Shown here: piece by piece, positions 46,647 to 55,933 of the stretch | Layout of the letters: every line of letters starts with the position of its first letter | How positions within the stretch are numbered: the stretch's first letter is position 1 | Source: Allobosea sp. LC85 | Lineage (GTDB): Bacteria > Pseudomonadota > Alphaproteobacteria > Rhizobiales > Beijerinckiaceae | Direction of reading: 5' to 3' | DNA length: 64,000 nt | NCBI RefSeq assembly: GCF_000735605.1 | Contig: NZ_JPKG01000054.1 | Span: 1-64,000, forward strand | Position numbers and translations under genes: made by a program | The notes under the pieces: generated by a model | Database searches by the model: none | Seen by the model: the letters and a program-made list of their open reading frames with translations, nothing else | What the model was told of the DNA's origin: nothing

Positions 46647-47606
46647 ATGACGACCCAAGCCGCTGCTGCACCTGCCGAGGTCAGGTCCGGGCACGTCAAT
46701 CCCGGGGAGGTCAAGTCCGGGCACGCCGTCGAGCTTGCCCTGCTGCTCCTGCTCGCCACCCTCTGGGGCGGCTCCTACACCTTCATCAAGATCGGCGTGG
46801 AGACGATACCGCCGCTGACCCTGATCGCCGGGCGCACCCTGATTGCGGGCGTGATCCTGCTGGCCGTCATCCGCTGGCGGGGCCTGAGGCTGCCGCGCGA
46901 CCTGGACAGCTGGCGGAAGTTCCTGTTCCAGGCCTGCCTGAACAGCGCCGTTCCCTTCACCCTGATCGCCTGGGCCGAGCGCAGCGTCGATGCCGGCCTT
47001 GCCGCGATCCTGAATGCGACGACCCCGGTCTTCGTCTTCCTGATCACCCTGGCGCTGACCCGGAGCCGGGAGGTCGACCTGCGCAAGGCCTTCGGCGTCG
47101 CGGCCGGGCTCGCCGGCATCACCCTGGTGGTCGGCATGCAGGCGCTGGGCGGGTTCGGCAGCGAGCTGGTCGCGCAACTCGCCATCGTGCTGGCGACCGT
47201 CTGCTATGCCTGCGCTGCCCTGTTCGGCCGCAACTTCACCGGCTTCGATCCGCTCATCCCCGCCGCCGGTTCGCTGATCTGTGGTGCAGCGCTGCTCACG
47301 CCTGTGGCGCTGGTCGTCGACCGGCCCTGGACGCTGAACCCCTCGCAGGATTCGCTCATCGCCCTGCTGGCGCTCGCGGCGGTCTCGACCGCGCTCGCCT
47401 TCGCCATCTATTTCCGGCTGATCCGCACCCTCGGCCCGGTCGGCACCACGGCCGTGTCCTATCTGCGCGTGCCGGTCGGCGTCGCGATCGGCATCGTCTT
47501 CCTCGGCGAGCGCCTGAGCCCAACGGCCTGGGCGGGGCTCACCCTGGTCATCCTGGGCGTGATCGCGATGACGCTGCCGGAGCGCAAGCCGACCCGGGCC
47601 GCCTAA
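46647..47606 (+). CDS. DMT-family (EamA) exporter
   Basis: A 319-residue inner-membrane protein with ten helices in two EamA repeats (LLATLWGGSYTFIKIGVETI; FAIYFRLIRTLGPVGTTAVS). Likely exports small metabolites or amino acids; substrate unknown. ATG 46647 has AAGGAGA upstream. The N-terminal tail contains an in-frame tandem duplication (EVRSGHVNPG / EVKSGHAVEL) ahead of the first helix, from a 30-base DNA repeat. Confidence 0.9.
   Translation: MTTQAAAAPAEVRSGHVNPGEVKSGHAVELALLLLLATLWGGSYTFIKIGVETIPPLTLIAGRTLIAGVILLAVIRWRGLRLPRDLDSWRKFLFQACLNSAVPFTLIAWAERSVDAGLAAILNATTPVFVFLITLALTRSREVDLRKAFGVAAGLAGITLVVGMQALGGFGSELVAQLAIVLATVCYACAALFGRNFTGFDPLIPAAGSLICGAALLTPVALVVDRPWTLNPSQDSLIALLALAAVSTALAFAIYFRLIRTLGPVGTTAVSYLRVPVGVAIGIVFLGERLSPTAWAGLTLVILGVIAMTLPERKPTRAA
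46677..46725 (+). repeat. In-frame 30-base tandem repeat inside the DMT gene
   Basis: GAGGTCAGGTCCGGGCACG (46677-46695) and GAGGTCAAGTCCGGGCACG (46707-46725) differ by one base; the period is 30 bases, ten codons. Confidence 0.85.
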
Positions 47607-47626
47607 GCACATTCTGGTCCCAAAGA

Positions 47627-47658
47627 AAAACCCCTGAGGCGGTGGCCGCAGGGGTTTT
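47627..47658. terminator. Terminator between convergent DMT and bamE genes
   Basis: AAAACCCCTG (47627-47636) and CAGGGGTTTT (47649-47658) form a perfect 10-bp stem with T-rich flanks on both strands, so it can serve both genes. Confidence 0.88.
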
Positions 47659-47666
47659 CCGTGTTC

Positions 47667-47689
47667 GGTCATTCCGGTCCGATGATCTA
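47667..47689 (-). repeat. Fragment of repeat family A at the end of bamE
   Basis: CATTCCGGTCCGATGATCTAG keeps only one arm of the repeat A palindrome. Read on the minus strand it gives AAC-TAG-ATCATCGGACCGG: the TAG is the bamE stop. Confidence 0.85.
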
Positions 47690-48199
47690 GTTGCTGCCGC
47701 CGCCCAGGCCGGAGAGCGGCGAGAACTTGGTGACGCCACGGAAGAGGTTGCGCAGGAAGCTCTGCTCTTCGCCGCCGGTGACGGTGGTGCGGCTGATGAA
47801 GTCGAAGATCACGCCGTCCTGCATGCCGTAATGGGCGATGCGCTCGACCTTGAAGGCCTTGTTGAAATAGATCACCAGCACCTTCTGGTCGATGACGCTG
47901 GGCTCCTGGAACTGGAAGCGGCGGCGCACCGTCTGGCTGATGTAATAGAATGTCCGGTTCCCGACGGTCGAGGTCGTCGAGGGCGTGCCGAGCAGGGTCA
48001 GCACCTGCTGCACATCCATGCCGGGCTTCACCTGCGACACCAGGCGATCGTCCATGACGAAGCCGCGGGTGTACTGCTCGTTCAGCCCCGCCGATGTCGG
48101 CAGGACGAAGCCGCCACGATTTGCTCCGCATCCGGCGAGAGCGAGTGACGAGGTCGCGAGAAGGCCGAAGAGGGCCGCGCGGCGGGTCATGTCGATCAT
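47687..48199 (-). CDS. bamE: Outer membrane protein assembly factor BamE
   Basis: Lipoprotein of the beta-barrel assembly machinery. The N-terminal signal ends in a lipobox (SLALAGC), and the core VKPGMDVQQVLTLLGTPSTT...NRTFYYISQ is the BamE/SmpA fold. 170 residues from 48199 (MIDMTRR); MTRRAALF at 48190 is an alternative. It is divergent from the cytochrome chaperone gene, a conserved neighbourhood in Hyphomicrobiales. Confidence 0.92.
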   Translation of the reverse strand: MIDMTRRAALFGLLATSSLALAGCGANRGGFVLPTSAGLNEQYTRGFVMDDRLVSQVKPGMDVQQVLTLLGTPSTTSTVGNRTFYYISQTVRRRFQFQEPSVIDQKVLVIYFNKAFKVERIAHYGMQDGVIFDFISRTTVTGGEEQSFLRNLFRGVTKFSPLSGLGGGSN

Positions 48200-48323
48200 G
48201 CGGGAGAATCCAGGAGCAGAGTGGGCAAGGAGGTATCCGAAGCCGCTTGTCAAACGGGTAGAGGTTGGCGTAACGCCCGAGAATGGCTTTGGCAAGGCAG
48301 TGGCGGCGAGCGGAGATGCGCTG

Positions 48324-48869
48324 GTGATCTTCGGCTTGTTCGGAAAACGCGCAAAACGGCTCGCGCCGGTCGAGGCGCTGCTGGCCCGCGTGGCTGACGC
48401 GTCACGCCAGCCCGGCCTCTACATCGCCGGCGGCATCCCCGATACCTTCGAAGGGCGCTTCGAATCGCTGACGCTGCATGCCTTCCTGATTCTGCGCCGC
48501 CTGCGCGAGCTTCCCGCGCCGGCCGGCGATCTGGCGCAGGATTTCGTCGATGCCTGCTTCGCCTATCTCGAGCTCGGCTTCCGCCAGGGCGGGATCAGCG
48601 ACATCGCCGTGCCCAAGCGCATGAAGAAGATCGGGCAGAGCTTCTATGGCCGCATCAAGGCCTATGAGAGCGCGCTCGCAGTGCCTGGGCCCGGCGCGCT
48701 GGCCGAGGCGCTGCGCCGCAATGTCAGTCCGGGCGAGGGGGCGACAGCCCTGGCCGATTATGTCGGACAGGCGCAGGAGCGCCTGTCGCAGCTCGATCTT
48801 GACGCAATTTTGGGGCAGGAGAGTCTCTTCCCTGCGTTCCCGGTTCACGAAAGTACCCCCAGTGACTGA
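48324..48869 (+). CDS. Ubiquinol-cytochrome c chaperone family protein (CBP3-like)
   Basis: 181 residues of the Ubiq_cyt_C_chap family, related to mitochondrial Cbp3, which assists cytochrome b maturation in complex III. Marks are PDTFEGRFESLTLHAFLILRR, the LAQDFVDACFAYLELGFRQ helix and GISDIAVPKRMKKIGQSFYG. GTG at 48324 is chosen (CGGAGA 48311-48316, spacing seven); the long open frame upstream is a shadow of bamE. It overlaps the DUF177 gene by eight bases. Confidence 0.9.
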   Translation: MIFGLFGKRAKRLAPVEALLARVADASRQPGLYIAGGIPDTFEGRFESLTLHAFLILRRLRELPAPAGDLAQDFVDACFAYLELGFRQGGISDIAVPKRMKKIGQSFYGRIKAYESALAVPGPGALAEALRRNVSPGEGATALADYVGQAQERLSQLDLDAILGQESLFPAFPVHESTPSD

Positions 48870-49422
48870 TTCCGCTCGTGCCTTGCCGCTGAGCCAGCCT
48901 GTCCGCGTCGAGACGATCAAGCCGCGCGGCACCCATATCGTGGTCAGGCCCGAGGGCGCCGCGCTCGCCGGGCTCGCCCGTGCGCTCGACCTGCCTTCGA
49001 TCGAAGCGCTCGAGGCGCGCTATGAGCTGGCGCGCAATGGCGAGCGCGTGAAGCTCGAGGGCGAGATCGCGGCGCAGCTGCATCAGACCTGCATCATCAC
49101 GCTCGAGGCCTTTCCGGTCAGCATCAAGCTGCCGGTGAAACTCGATTTCGCGCCGGAGGCCGAGGTGCTGGCCGCGGCCCGCCGCGAGGAGGAAGAGGCG
49201 GAGAAGGGCGAGATCGACATCGAGGTCATGCTCAACGAGGAAGACCCGCCGGAGCCGATCATCGACGGCATGATCGACCTTGGCGCGATCACCCTCGAGT
49301 TCCTGGCGCTCGGCCTCGACCCCTATCCGCGCAAGCCCGGGGCGAGTTTCGAAGCGCAGGTCGACGACCCGGCGCTCGCATCGCCCTTCGCGGCCCTGGC
49401 CAAACTGAAACGCGGCGAATGA
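48862..49422 (+). CDS. DUF177 (YceD-like) protein
   Basis: A 186-residue acidic protein of the YceD/DUF177 family, linked in bacteria and plants to 23S rRNA accumulation. Marks: [54 protein letters not shown] 48862 overlaps the end of the chaperone gene. DUF177 usually precedes rpmF-plsX-fabH; rpmF is absent here, so plsX follows directly. Confidence 0.9.
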   Translation: MTDSARALPLSQPVRVETIKPRGTHIVVRPEGAALAGLARALDLPSIEALEARYELARNGERVKLEGEIAAQLHQTCIITLEAFPVSIKLPVKLDFAPEAEVLAAARREEEEAEKGEIDIEVMLNEEDPPEPIIDGMIDLGAITLEFLALGLDPYPRKPGASFEAQVDDPALASPFAALAKLKRGE

Positions 49423-49534
49423 GGGCTTTGCCGGCACGCGCAGTGGCTTGCGGCGGCTCGCCAAGTCGCTATTGTCCGCCGCCGCTCCATTTTGCGCCAC
49501 AGCGGCCGAGCCCCTCGGGAACAATCATCACCCA

Positions 49535-50590
49535 ATGAAACGACCAGTTACAATCGCGCTCGATGCGATGGGCGGGGACCATGGCCCTGCCGTCGTCGTG
49601 CCCGGCGCGGCGCTGACCCTCGAGCGGCGGCCCGACGCACGCTTCGTCATGTTCGGCGATCAGGCCCAGGTCCTGCCGCTTCTGGAGGCTCACCCGAAGC
49701 TCAAGGCGGTGACGACCTTCCACCACACCGAAGTGTCGGTGAAGATGGACGACAAGCCGAGCCAGGCCCTGCGCTATGGCCGCTACAAGTCCTCGATGTG
49801 GCGCGCCATCGACGCGACCAAGACCGGTGAGGCCGATGTCACCGTCTCGGCCGGCAATACCGGCGCGCTGATGGCGATGTCGAAATTCTGCCTGAAGTCG
49901 ATGCCGCAGGTCGACCGCCCGGCGATCGCGGCGCTCTGGCCGACGGTCCGCGGCGAGAGCGTGGTGCTCGATGTCGGCGCGACGATCGGCGCCGATGCGC
50001 GCCATCTCGTCGATCTCGCGGTGATGGGCGCGGCCATGGCCCGCGTCGTCTTCGACCTCGACCGGCCGACCGTCGGCCTGCTCAATGTCGGCGTCGAGGA
50101 GATCAAGGGCGTCGAGGCGGTCAAGGAGGCCGGACGCATCCTGCGCGAGGGCAACCTGCCGCATCTCGACTATCGCGGCTTCGTCGAGGGCGACGATCTC
50201 GGCAAGGGCACGGTCGACGTCGTGGTGACCGAGGGCTTCACCGGCAACATCGCCCTGAAGACGGCCGAGGGCACCGCCCGGCAGATCGGCGAGTATCTGC
50301 GCGCCGCGATGAGCCGGTCGCTGATGGCCAAGATCGGCTATCTTTTCGCACGTGGCGCATTTGCCGCGTTGAAGGACAAGATGGATCCGCGCAAGGTCAA
50401 TGGCGGCGTCTTCCTCGGGCTCGAAGGCATCGTCATCAAGAGCCATGGCGGGACGGACGCGATCGGGTTCGCCAGCGCGACCGAACTGGCCTATGAGATG
50501 GCGCGCGATGACCTGATGGCCAAGCTGCGCGAGATGGTGGCTGCCTCGGTGCAGCCGGCGACGGCGCCTCAGGCCGCTGCCGTCGAATAG
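49535..50590 (+). CDS. plsX: Phosphate acyltransferase PlsX
   Basis: Makes acyl-phosphate from acyl-ACP for phospholipid synthesis. The start [18 protein letters not shown] is the PlsX signature; [15 protein letters not shown] and the C-terminal [20 protein letters not shown] confirm it. 351 residues from ATG 49535; the frame extends upstream to 49448 without conservation. Cotranscribed with fabH, 11 bases later. Confidence 0.96.
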   Translation: MKRPVTIALDAMGGDHGPAVVVPGAALTLERRPDARFVMFGDQAQVLPLLEAHPKLKAVTTFHHTEVSVKMDDKPSQALRYGRYKSSMWRAIDATKTGEADVTVSAGNTGALMAMSKFCLKSMPQVDRPAIAALWPTVRGESVVLDVGATIGADARHLVDLAVMGAAMARVVFDLDRPTVGLLNVGVEEIKGVEAVKEAGRILREGNLPHLDYRGFVEGDDLGKGTVDVVVTEGFTGNIALKTAEGTARQIGEYLRAAMSRSLMAKIGYLFARGAFAALKDKMDPRKVNGGVFLGLEGIVIKSHGGTDAIGFASATELAYEMARDDLMAKLREMVAASVQPATAPQAAAVE

Positions 50591-50601
50591 GGATCCCTGA
50601 C

Positions 50602-51579
50602 TTGTCCATTCTGCGATCTGTGGTTTGCGGATGCGGCTCCTATCTGCCGGAGCGCATCGTCACCAATGCCGAGCTTGCCGAGCGCGTCGACACGACCGAC
50701 GAGTGGATCGTCCAGCGCACCGGCATCCGCCAGCGCCATATTGCGGCCGATGACGAGCCGACCTCGGTGGTCGGCCTCAAGGCGGCGCAGGCGGCGCTGG
50801 CCGATGCCGGCATGGATGCCTCCGAGATCGACCTGATCATCGTCGCGACCGCGACGCCGGACCATACCTTTCCCGCGACCGCGACCCAGATCCAGGCTGC
50901 GCTGGGCATCACCGAAGGCGCGGCCTTCGATCTGCAGGCGGTCTGCTCCGGCTTCGTCTTCGGGCTCGCGACGGCGGATAACTTCATCAAGACGGGCGGC
51001 GCCCGCGCTGCGCTCGTGATCGGCGCCGAGACCTTCTCCCGGATTCTCGACTGGGAAGACCGCACCACCTGCGTCCTGTTCGGCGATGGCGCCGGTGCCG
51101 TCGTGCTCAAGGCGGAGCCGGGCGAGGGCACGCTTGCCGATCGCGGCGTGCTCGCGACGCATATCCGCTCCGACGGGCGCTACAAGAACAAGCTCTATGT
51201 CGATGGCGGCGCAGGCTCGACCAAGACGGTCGGTTTCCTGCGCATGGAGGGCAAGGAGGTGTTCCGCCACGCGGTGCTCAACCTCGCCGAGACCGTTCGC
51301 CACACCTTCGCCGCGACCGGGCTCAGCGGCAACGACATCGACTGGTTCGTGCCGCACCAGGCCAATCGGCGCATCATCGATGCCACCGCCGACAAGCTCG
51401 GCATCGCGCATGACCGCGTCGTGGTGACCGTCGACAGGCACGGCAACACCTCGGCCGCCTCGATTCCGCTGGCTCTGGCGGAGGCCCATCGCGACGGGCG
51501 AATCCAGCCCGGCCAGCTCGTCCTGATCGAGGCGATGGGCGGCGGCTTCACCTGGGGGTCGGCCTTGATCCGCTGGTGA
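50602..51579 (+). CDS. fabH: Beta-ketoacyl-ACP synthase III
   Basis: Starts fatty acid chains from acetyl-CoA and malonyl-ACP. Catalytic Cys in [13 protein letters not shown], His in VPHQANRRI and Asn in [14 protein letters not shown]. 325 residues. The start codon is TTG (50602), 11 bases after the plsX stop. The DUF177-plsX-fabH-ihfA-merR order is conserved in the order Hyphomicrobiales. Confidence 0.96.
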   Translation: MSILRSVVCGCGSYLPERIVTNAELAERVDTTDEWIVQRTGIRQRHIAADDEPTSVVGLKAAQAALADAGMDASEIDLIIVATATPDHTFPATATQIQAALGITEGAAFDLQAVCSGFVFGLATADNFIKTGGARAALVIGAETFSRILDWEDRTTCVLFGDGAGAVVLKAEPGEGTLADRGVLATHIRSDGRYKNKLYVDGGAGSTKTVGFLRMEGKEVFRHAVLNLAETVRHTFAATGLSGNDIDWFVPHQANRRIIDATADKLGIAHDRVVVTVDRHGNTSAASIPLALAEAHRDGRIQPGQLVLIEAMGGGFTWGSALIRW

Positions 51580-51767
51580 GCATTTCGGCTGAGATAGCTG
51601 GCACTTAGGACAGTTTCTCTTCTCTTTTTTTGCCATTTCGACCAAGGGCGCCGCTAAACGGCGTTCGAGGATTGACCGGACCGGCTGGGGCGCATAGCGT
51701 CCGGCGTCCGTAATGGCGCAAAGCTGGTGACGAGGTCGCCGGCTCATGAACGCCTTGGAGGCTATGA

Positions 51768-52082
51768 ATGGCGGGGCAAACGGTCACTCGCGCCGATTTG
51801 TGCGAGGCTGTGTATCAGAAGATCGGTCTGTCGCGGACAGAGTCGTCGAAACTTGTCGAAGCGGTGCTCGACGAGATCTGCGACGCCGTCGCGCGCGGCG
51901 AGAATGTGAAATTATCGTCCTTCGGCTCGTTCGTCGTGCGAGACAAAGGCGAGCGAATCGGGCGTAATCCGAAAACGGGCGTTGAGGTCCCCATCGAGCC
52001 GCGTCGCGTGATGGTGTTCAAGCCTTCGAATGTGATGAAGGCGCGCATCAACGGGCAAACGGGCGAGGGCGACGAGGAGTGA
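51768..52082 (+). CDS. ihfA: Integration host factor alpha subunit
   Basis: Nucleoid protein that bends DNA with IhfB. 104 residues: [19 protein letters not shown], then the DNA-binding arm [12 protein letters not shown] with the intercalating proline, and [12 protein letters not shown]. The upstream 188-base gap after fabH should hold its promoter. Overlaps the MerR gene by four bases. Confidence 0.96.
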   Translation: MAGQTVTRADLCEAVYQKIGLSRTESSKLVEAVLDEICDAVARGENVKLSSFGSFVVRDKGERIGRNPKTGVEVPIEPRRVMVFKPSNVMKARINGQTGEGDEE

Positions 52083-52657
52083 GTCTGGAGTTCCACACCG
52101 GCAACGTAGAGGCCGAATTGGACACCAAGAGCCCAGATGCCTTCCGAACCATCAGCGAGGTCGCAGACGACCTCGACATCCCCCAGCACGTCCTGCGTTT
52201 CTGGGAAACGCGCTTCACCCAGATCAAGCCGCTCAAGCGCGGCGGTGGCCGGCGCTATTACCGGCCGGACGATGTCGCCCTCCTGAAGGGCATTCGCCGG
52301 CTGCTCTACGGCGAAGGCTATACCATCAAGGGCTTGCAGCGGATCCTGAAGGACCAGGGGCCGCGCCATGTCCAGGCCATTGGCCGGGGCGCGCCGATCG
52401 GGGTGCAGGCTCCCGTCGCCGCTGCTGCGCCGGTGCCGGCGCAGCGCCGGCCCATGCCGGCCGGCGGCGCGGACGGGGCCGATGACGAATTGCCCTGGCA
52501 GCTCGATATGGAACCGGTGCAGCCGGACGAGCCCGATCACCGGGCCGAGTTCGGCGAGGATCTCCTCCTGCTGAGGGCCGCGCTGGTCGAAATGACGGAA
52601 TGCCAGCGCGTCCTGCGCGGCGTGCTGCAGCCGGAACTCGGCGGCGACGCGGTTTAG
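52079..52657 (+). CDS. MerR-family regulator (ihfA-linked)
   Basis: A 192-residue protein with one MerR helix-turn-helix domain at about 20-95 ([20 protein letters not shown], then [20 protein letters not shown]). No metal-binding cysteines. The tail is Pro/Ala-rich then acidic. GTG start at 52079 overlaps the ihfA stop (GTGA), a pairing seen in many alpha- and gammaproteobacteria; its targets are not known. The TAG stop abuts repeat A. Confidence 0.9.
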   Translation: MSLEFHTGNVEAELDTKSPDAFRTISEVADDLDIPQHVLRFWETRFTQIKPLKRGGGRRYYRPDDVALLKGIRRLLYGEGYTIKGLQRILKDQGPRHVQAIGRGAPIGVQAPVAAAAPVPAQRRPMPAGGADGADDELPWQLDMEPVQPDEPDHRAEFGEDLLLLRAALVEMTECQRVLRGVLQPELGGDAV

Positions 52658-52757
52658 CTCATCGAACCGGAAATCGTATCCGGTCCGATGATCTAACCCT
52701 TTGTGTTTGCATCGGCTTTCCCGAAAACCGCAATACACTTTTCAGGCCGATGCTTTA
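52655..52757 (-). repeat. Intergenic repeat family A, copy 4
   Basis: TAGCTCATCGAACCGGAAAT ... TCCGGTCCGATGATCTAAC, then CTTTGTGTTTGCATCGGC and a hairpin ending GGCCGATGCTTTAA. Inverted orientation. Its first three bases are the MerR stop codon. Confidence 0.9.
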
Positions 52758-52809
52758 AGAGGCCCGCATCGCGATTGGCGGTTTTCCCCGGGATCAGGAA
52801 GCACTGGGA

Positions 52810-53271
52810 TCAGGAAACAGGCGCGGCCCTTGCCGCACGCACGCGGCGGCTGAAACGCGTGCTGCGCCCGCTGGACTCCACGCGGCCGGTCGGCACCAGC
52901 GTGGCGACGACGGGATTGGGATAGTGCTCCAGCGTCGAGCCGGTCGCGGCGTCGACGCCCATGCCGACGATGCCCCCGACGATGACGTTTCCGGCAAAGC
53001 CGGCGGCTCCTTCCCCGGCGATCCGGGTCGAGACCGGGACCTGGGCGTCCTGGAAGCCGCGCTTGCTGTAGCTGACCGTGAACTCCGACTTGCGGCTGAC
53101 CTCGATCGTGCAGGGCGTCGAGGGGCAGCTATGCCCGGTCGAGGTGCGTGCGTCCGCGCCGGGCGGAATGCTGTTGATCGTAACCTGGCTTGTCGTACCC
53201 CGTGTGACAGTGGCGCAGCCGCCGAGCGATGCGGCGACCGCAATCAAGCCCACCCATTTCCCCAGATTCAT
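52810..53271 (-). CDS. PEGA-like lipoprotein
   Basis: A 153-residue lipoprotein with lipobox SLGGC (Cys20), then TVTRGTTSQVTINSIPPGAD, a PEGA-like surface beta domain, and a glycine-rich segment (GNVIVGGIVGMGVDAATG). Possible cell-envelope role, unknown. Start: ATG 53271 (MNLGKWVG); the frame extends upstream to 53316 but without the signal. Confidence 0.8.
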   Translation of the reverse strand: MNLGKWVGLIAVAASLGGCATVTRGTTSQVTINSIPPGADARTSTGHSCPSTPCTIEVSRKSEFTVSYSKRGFQDAQVPVSTRIAGEGAAGFAGNVIVGGIVGMGVDAATGSTLEHYPNPVVATLVPTGRVESSGRSTRFSRRVRAARAAPVS

Positions 53272-53602
53272 GTTTGCTTGGCCCCTTGTTGCCCCACCGG
53301 CGCAATGCCGGCGCAATGCCCGTAGTCAGCGCCTGTTCGTGGCGCCATGCCGGGGGCCGAATGCCTGGGGCCGGCATGCGCCTTATCCACAAGACTTACG
53401 TCGGGGTAGGTAGGGCGGGCGCTGCGAAATGAGTTGGCCATGAGAGCCGCGCAGGGGCTGGCAGCGCCGTGCTCCTTCCCAACCGGCAGAGGCGCGGCCT
53501 AGTTTGCGGCAAGGGTGGTCTTGGGCGTCTCCTGCCGCGTCCCGCGGCGCTGACGATCTCGCCCTGTCCCAGCTGGCCCCTTCTCACGCGGAGCGCGCTG
53601 CC
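53272..53602. other. Intergenic region before the SMR gene
   Basis: 331 bases between divergent genes. An 11-base tandem duplication (CCGGCGCAATG, 53297-53318) is present. I looked for a guanidine riboswitch ahead of the SMR gene and did not recognise one. Confidence 0.5.
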
Positions 53603-53917
53603 ATGGCCTGGCTCTATCTGTTCGTCGCAGGCCTGTTCGAGGTCGGTTGGGCGATCGGCCTCAAATACACGCAGGGCTTCACCCGCCTGGTTCCGACCGC
53701 GCTGACTGTCGCCAGCATGGTCGTCAGCCTCGGCCTGCTCGGACTGGCGCTGAAGACGCTGCCGGTCGGCACCGCCTATGCGATCTGGACCGGAATCGGC
53801 ACGATCGGCACTGCGGCGCTGGGGATCGTGTTGCTCGGCGAGCCGGCCGGCGCGCTGCGGCTCACCTGCATCTTGCTCATCGTGGCCGGGATTGTCGGGT
53901 TGAAGCTGGTCTCCTGA
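53603..53917 (+). CDS. sugE: SMR-family exporter, SugE/Gdx type
   Basis: A 104-residue, four-helix small multidrug resistance protein. It begins [20 protein letters not shown] with the membrane-embedded Glu. The TYAIWTG-like [20 protein letters not shown] fits the SugE/Gdx (guanidinium-exporting) branch more than EmrE. ATG 53603 is preferred over the long upstream frame. Its stop lies in a 13-base duplicated segment. Confidence 0.88.
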   Translation: MAWLYLFVAGLFEVGWAIGLKYTQGFTRLVPTALTVASMVVSLGLLGLALKTLPVGTAYAIWTGIGTIGTAALGIVLLGEPAGALRLTCILLIVAGIVGLKLVS

Positions 53918-53943
53918 CCAGCGTCACTTGCTGACCAGCGTCA
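53914..53943. repeat. 13-base duplication spanning two convergent gene ends
   Basis: CTGACCAGCGTCA at 53914-53926 and 53931-53943. The TGA in the first copy is the sugE stop, and the TCA of the second copy is the stop (minus strand) of the small membrane gene. Confidence 0.85.
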
Positions 53944-54108
53944 TCTGCGGAAGGCGTCGGGCCAGTTGCCGCTTCTTTCGAGCAGCACGATCAGCACGAC
54001 CACCACGAGCGTGATCGCCAATGTGATCAGCTTGGCGTTCCAGGGCGCGCCGCGACCGATCAGCCAGATCAGGCTGAGCCCGATCGCGAGGGGGATAAGC
54101 ATCTCCAT
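53941..54108 (-). CDS. 55-residue membrane protein
   Basis: Short gene, not long enough for most ORF callers: MEMLIPLAIGLSLIWLIGRG, then an alanine/proline turn and LITLAITLVVVVLIVLLE, ending SGNWPDAFRR. Two hydrophobic helices with a charged C terminus. It lies 55 bases downstream of the LysR gene on the same strand and convergent with sugE. The codon third positions are GC-rich as in neighbours. No family recognised; an alternative Met lies two codons in. Confidence 0.65.
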   Translation of the reverse strand: MEMLIPLAIGLSLIWLIGRGAPWNAKLITLAITLVVVVLIVLLERSGNWPDAFRR

Positions 54109-54163
54109 GACGGAAGCCTAGCGCTAGCGACGCCGCAAGGGAACCCGACTGCTGTGCCCCGGC

Positions 54164-55093
54164 TCAGCCGCGCGCTGCGACTGCCCGCTCGCCCTCGATC
54201 AGCGGCTTCATCCTGCCGATCTCGGTCGCCATGAAGTCGAGGAACAGCCGCACGCGCGGCGAGTGCCTGAGATCGGGATGGGTCAGGAGCCAGAGATCGG
54301 CCGCGAATTCGGGATCGGGCGCAGCCAGGCGGACGAGTGCCGGCTTGGTGTCGGCAATGAAGCAGGGCAGGAAGCCGATGCCGATTCCGGCCTCGACCGC
54401 CTCGGCCAGGCCGAGCACGGTGTTGACCTTGTAGACGATGCGCTCCGGCGGCACGTAATCCTGCAGGAAGCGGACCGCCTTCAGCCAGGCGAACTGGTCG
54501 CCCAGCGAAATCCAGTTCTGATCCCTGAGCCTGTCCAGGCTGGTATCGGCATCGGGCGGGAAACGGTCCGCCAGCCCGTAGAGCGCCCAGGCGATGCGGG
54601 CTCCGCGCCGGCCGACCAGGGTCTCGGGTGGATTGTCGGTTGCCCTGATCGCGACATCGGCGTCGCGCTTGGAGAGGTTGAGCGCCTGGTTGCTGAGCAG
54701 GATGTCGAGGCGGATCTCGGGGCATTGCTGCAGGAAGGCCGCGAAGACCGGGGTCAGCAGATCGACCAGCAGGGTGTCGTTGGTGGTGACCCGCAATTCG
54801 CCGGCGGGTTGGATTTCCTGCCCGGCAAGCTTGCGGCTGAAGGCGGTGATGTCCTCGTCCAGACGCCCGGCGAGCTGCACCATCTCTTCGCCGGCAGGCG
54901 TCGGCACATAGCCGCTGCGATGCCGCTCGAACAGTTTCAGGCCGAGCCCGTCCTCGATCTGGCCGAGGCGGCGAAACACCGTGGAATGGTTCAGGCCGAT
55001 CAGGCTGGCGGCGGCCGGCAGGGCGCGGGCTTCGGCGATCGCCTTGATCAGCCGGAAATCGTCCCAGGCGAGGGTCTTGCTCGTGCCGCTCAT
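54164..55093 (-). CDS. LysR-family transcriptional regulator
   Basis: A 309-residue regulator: HTH DFRLIKAIAEARALPAAASL, then IGLNHSTVFRRLGQIEDGLG, and a substrate-binding domain (GELRVTTNDTLLVDLLTPVF). It belongs with the many LysR proteins controlling small detoxification genes, and it sits on the same side as the DoxX gene; its target may be DoxX or the dioxygenase, but 218 bases and a repeat A copy intervene. Confidence 0.88.
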   Translation of the reverse strand: MSGTSKTLAWDDFRLIKAIAEARALPAAASLIGLNHSTVFRRLGQIEDGLGLKLFERHRSGYVPTPAGEEMVQLAGRLDEDITAFSRKLAGQEIQPAGELRVTTNDTLLVDLLTPVFAAFLQQCPEIRLDILLSNQALNLSKRDADVAIRATDNPPETLVGRRGARIAWALYGLADRFPPDADTSLDRLRDQNWISLGDQFAWLKAVRFLQDYVPPERIVYKVNTVLGLAEAVEAGIGIGFLPCFIADTKPALVRLAAPDPEFAADLWLLTHPDLRHSPRVRLFLDFMATEIGRMKPLIEGERAVAARG

Positions 55094-55137
55094 CCGCTTT
55101 TCGTCCTTATCATGCGTCCGCCGCCGTCATGGCGCTC

Positions 55138-55241
55138 AAGCATCGGCCCGAAAAGTGGATTGCGGTTTTCGGGGCAAAGCCGATGCAAACACAAAAGGTT
55201 AGAACATCGGACCGGATACGATTTCCGGTCCGATGATCTAA
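55138..55241 (+). repeat. Intergenic repeat family A, copy 5
   Basis: AAGCATCGGCCCGAAAAGTG, TTTTCGGGGCAAAGCCGATG, CACAAAAGGTTAGAACATCGG, then the ACCGGATA...TCCGGTCCGATGATCTAA palindrome. Forward orientation, between LysR and DoxX genes. Confidence 0.92.
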
Positions 55242-55311
55242 GCCATGCGGCGGCGATCGGGAAGTCGTGGCGCGGGCCTTTCGGCCGCGCTCACCGACCG
55301 TCTCAACCGGC

Positions 55312-55737
55312 TCAGGCGGTGGCGACCGCGGCGCGGGGGCTGAACTGCACCGGGCGTAGCGCCAGCGCGCCGTCGCCGATCAGGCCGTGAGCCAGCGCCG
55401 TCAGCGCCAGGAAGGCGGGGTATTCCCAGCCGCCATTGGCGGCGGTGAAGAGCCAGCCATTCGGAGCATGCACCATCAGGGCGCCGAGCAGGACCGGCAG
55501 CAGCGCCAGTGAGACGAGGCGCCCATAGAAGCCGGTCAGGATGGCGACGCCGCCAAGCAACTCGGCCAGGATGATCGGCCAGGCGAGGAAACCGGGCAAG
55601 CCGATCTGGCCCAGAAAGCCGGCGAAACCTGCGGGGGTGAAAACGGCGAGCTTGAGATAGGCGTGGGCGATGAACATCAGGCCGAGCGCGACACGCAGGC
55701 CGAGGGCGCCGTAAGGGGCGAGGCGATTGTCGATCAT
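55312..55737 (-). CDS. DoxX-family membrane protein
   Basis: A 141-residue four-helix protein of the DoxX/MhqP family: LGLRVALGLMFIAHAYLKLA, then FLGQIGLPGFLAWPIILAEL and the C-terminal hydrophobic pair. In Bacillus, relatives (MhqP, CatD) sit with ring-cleaving dioxygenases in quinone-stress operons. Here it diverges from such a dioxygenase over 196 bases. Confidence 0.88.
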   Translation of the reverse strand: MIDNRLAPYGALGLRVALGLMFIAHAYLKLAVFTPAGFAGFLGQIGLPGFLAWPIILAELLGGVAILTGFYGRLVSLALLPVLLGALMVHAPNGWLFTAANGGWEYPAFLALTALAHGLIGDGALALRPVQFSPRAAVATA

Positions 55738-55933
55738 GATTGCATCTCCAGAGGGCAGGGGACCGGGTTGGTCTCGGCGCTGAAAATGCCCTCTCTCGAC
55801 TGCAATGCAAATTGTTAGATACCAAGATATTCATTGCGCCCATGCAATGATGTCAGGCTGGCGCTTTGCCTGCCGCAATCCGATCTTGTGCCGGAACGAG
55901 GCGCCCGCCTTAAGCCCTTTTGGAGGACAGGCC

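Noticed and set aside
53272-53602. Guanidine riboswitch ahead of sugE
   Set aside because: I did not find the paired ACGR-loop hairpins or a class I-like core.
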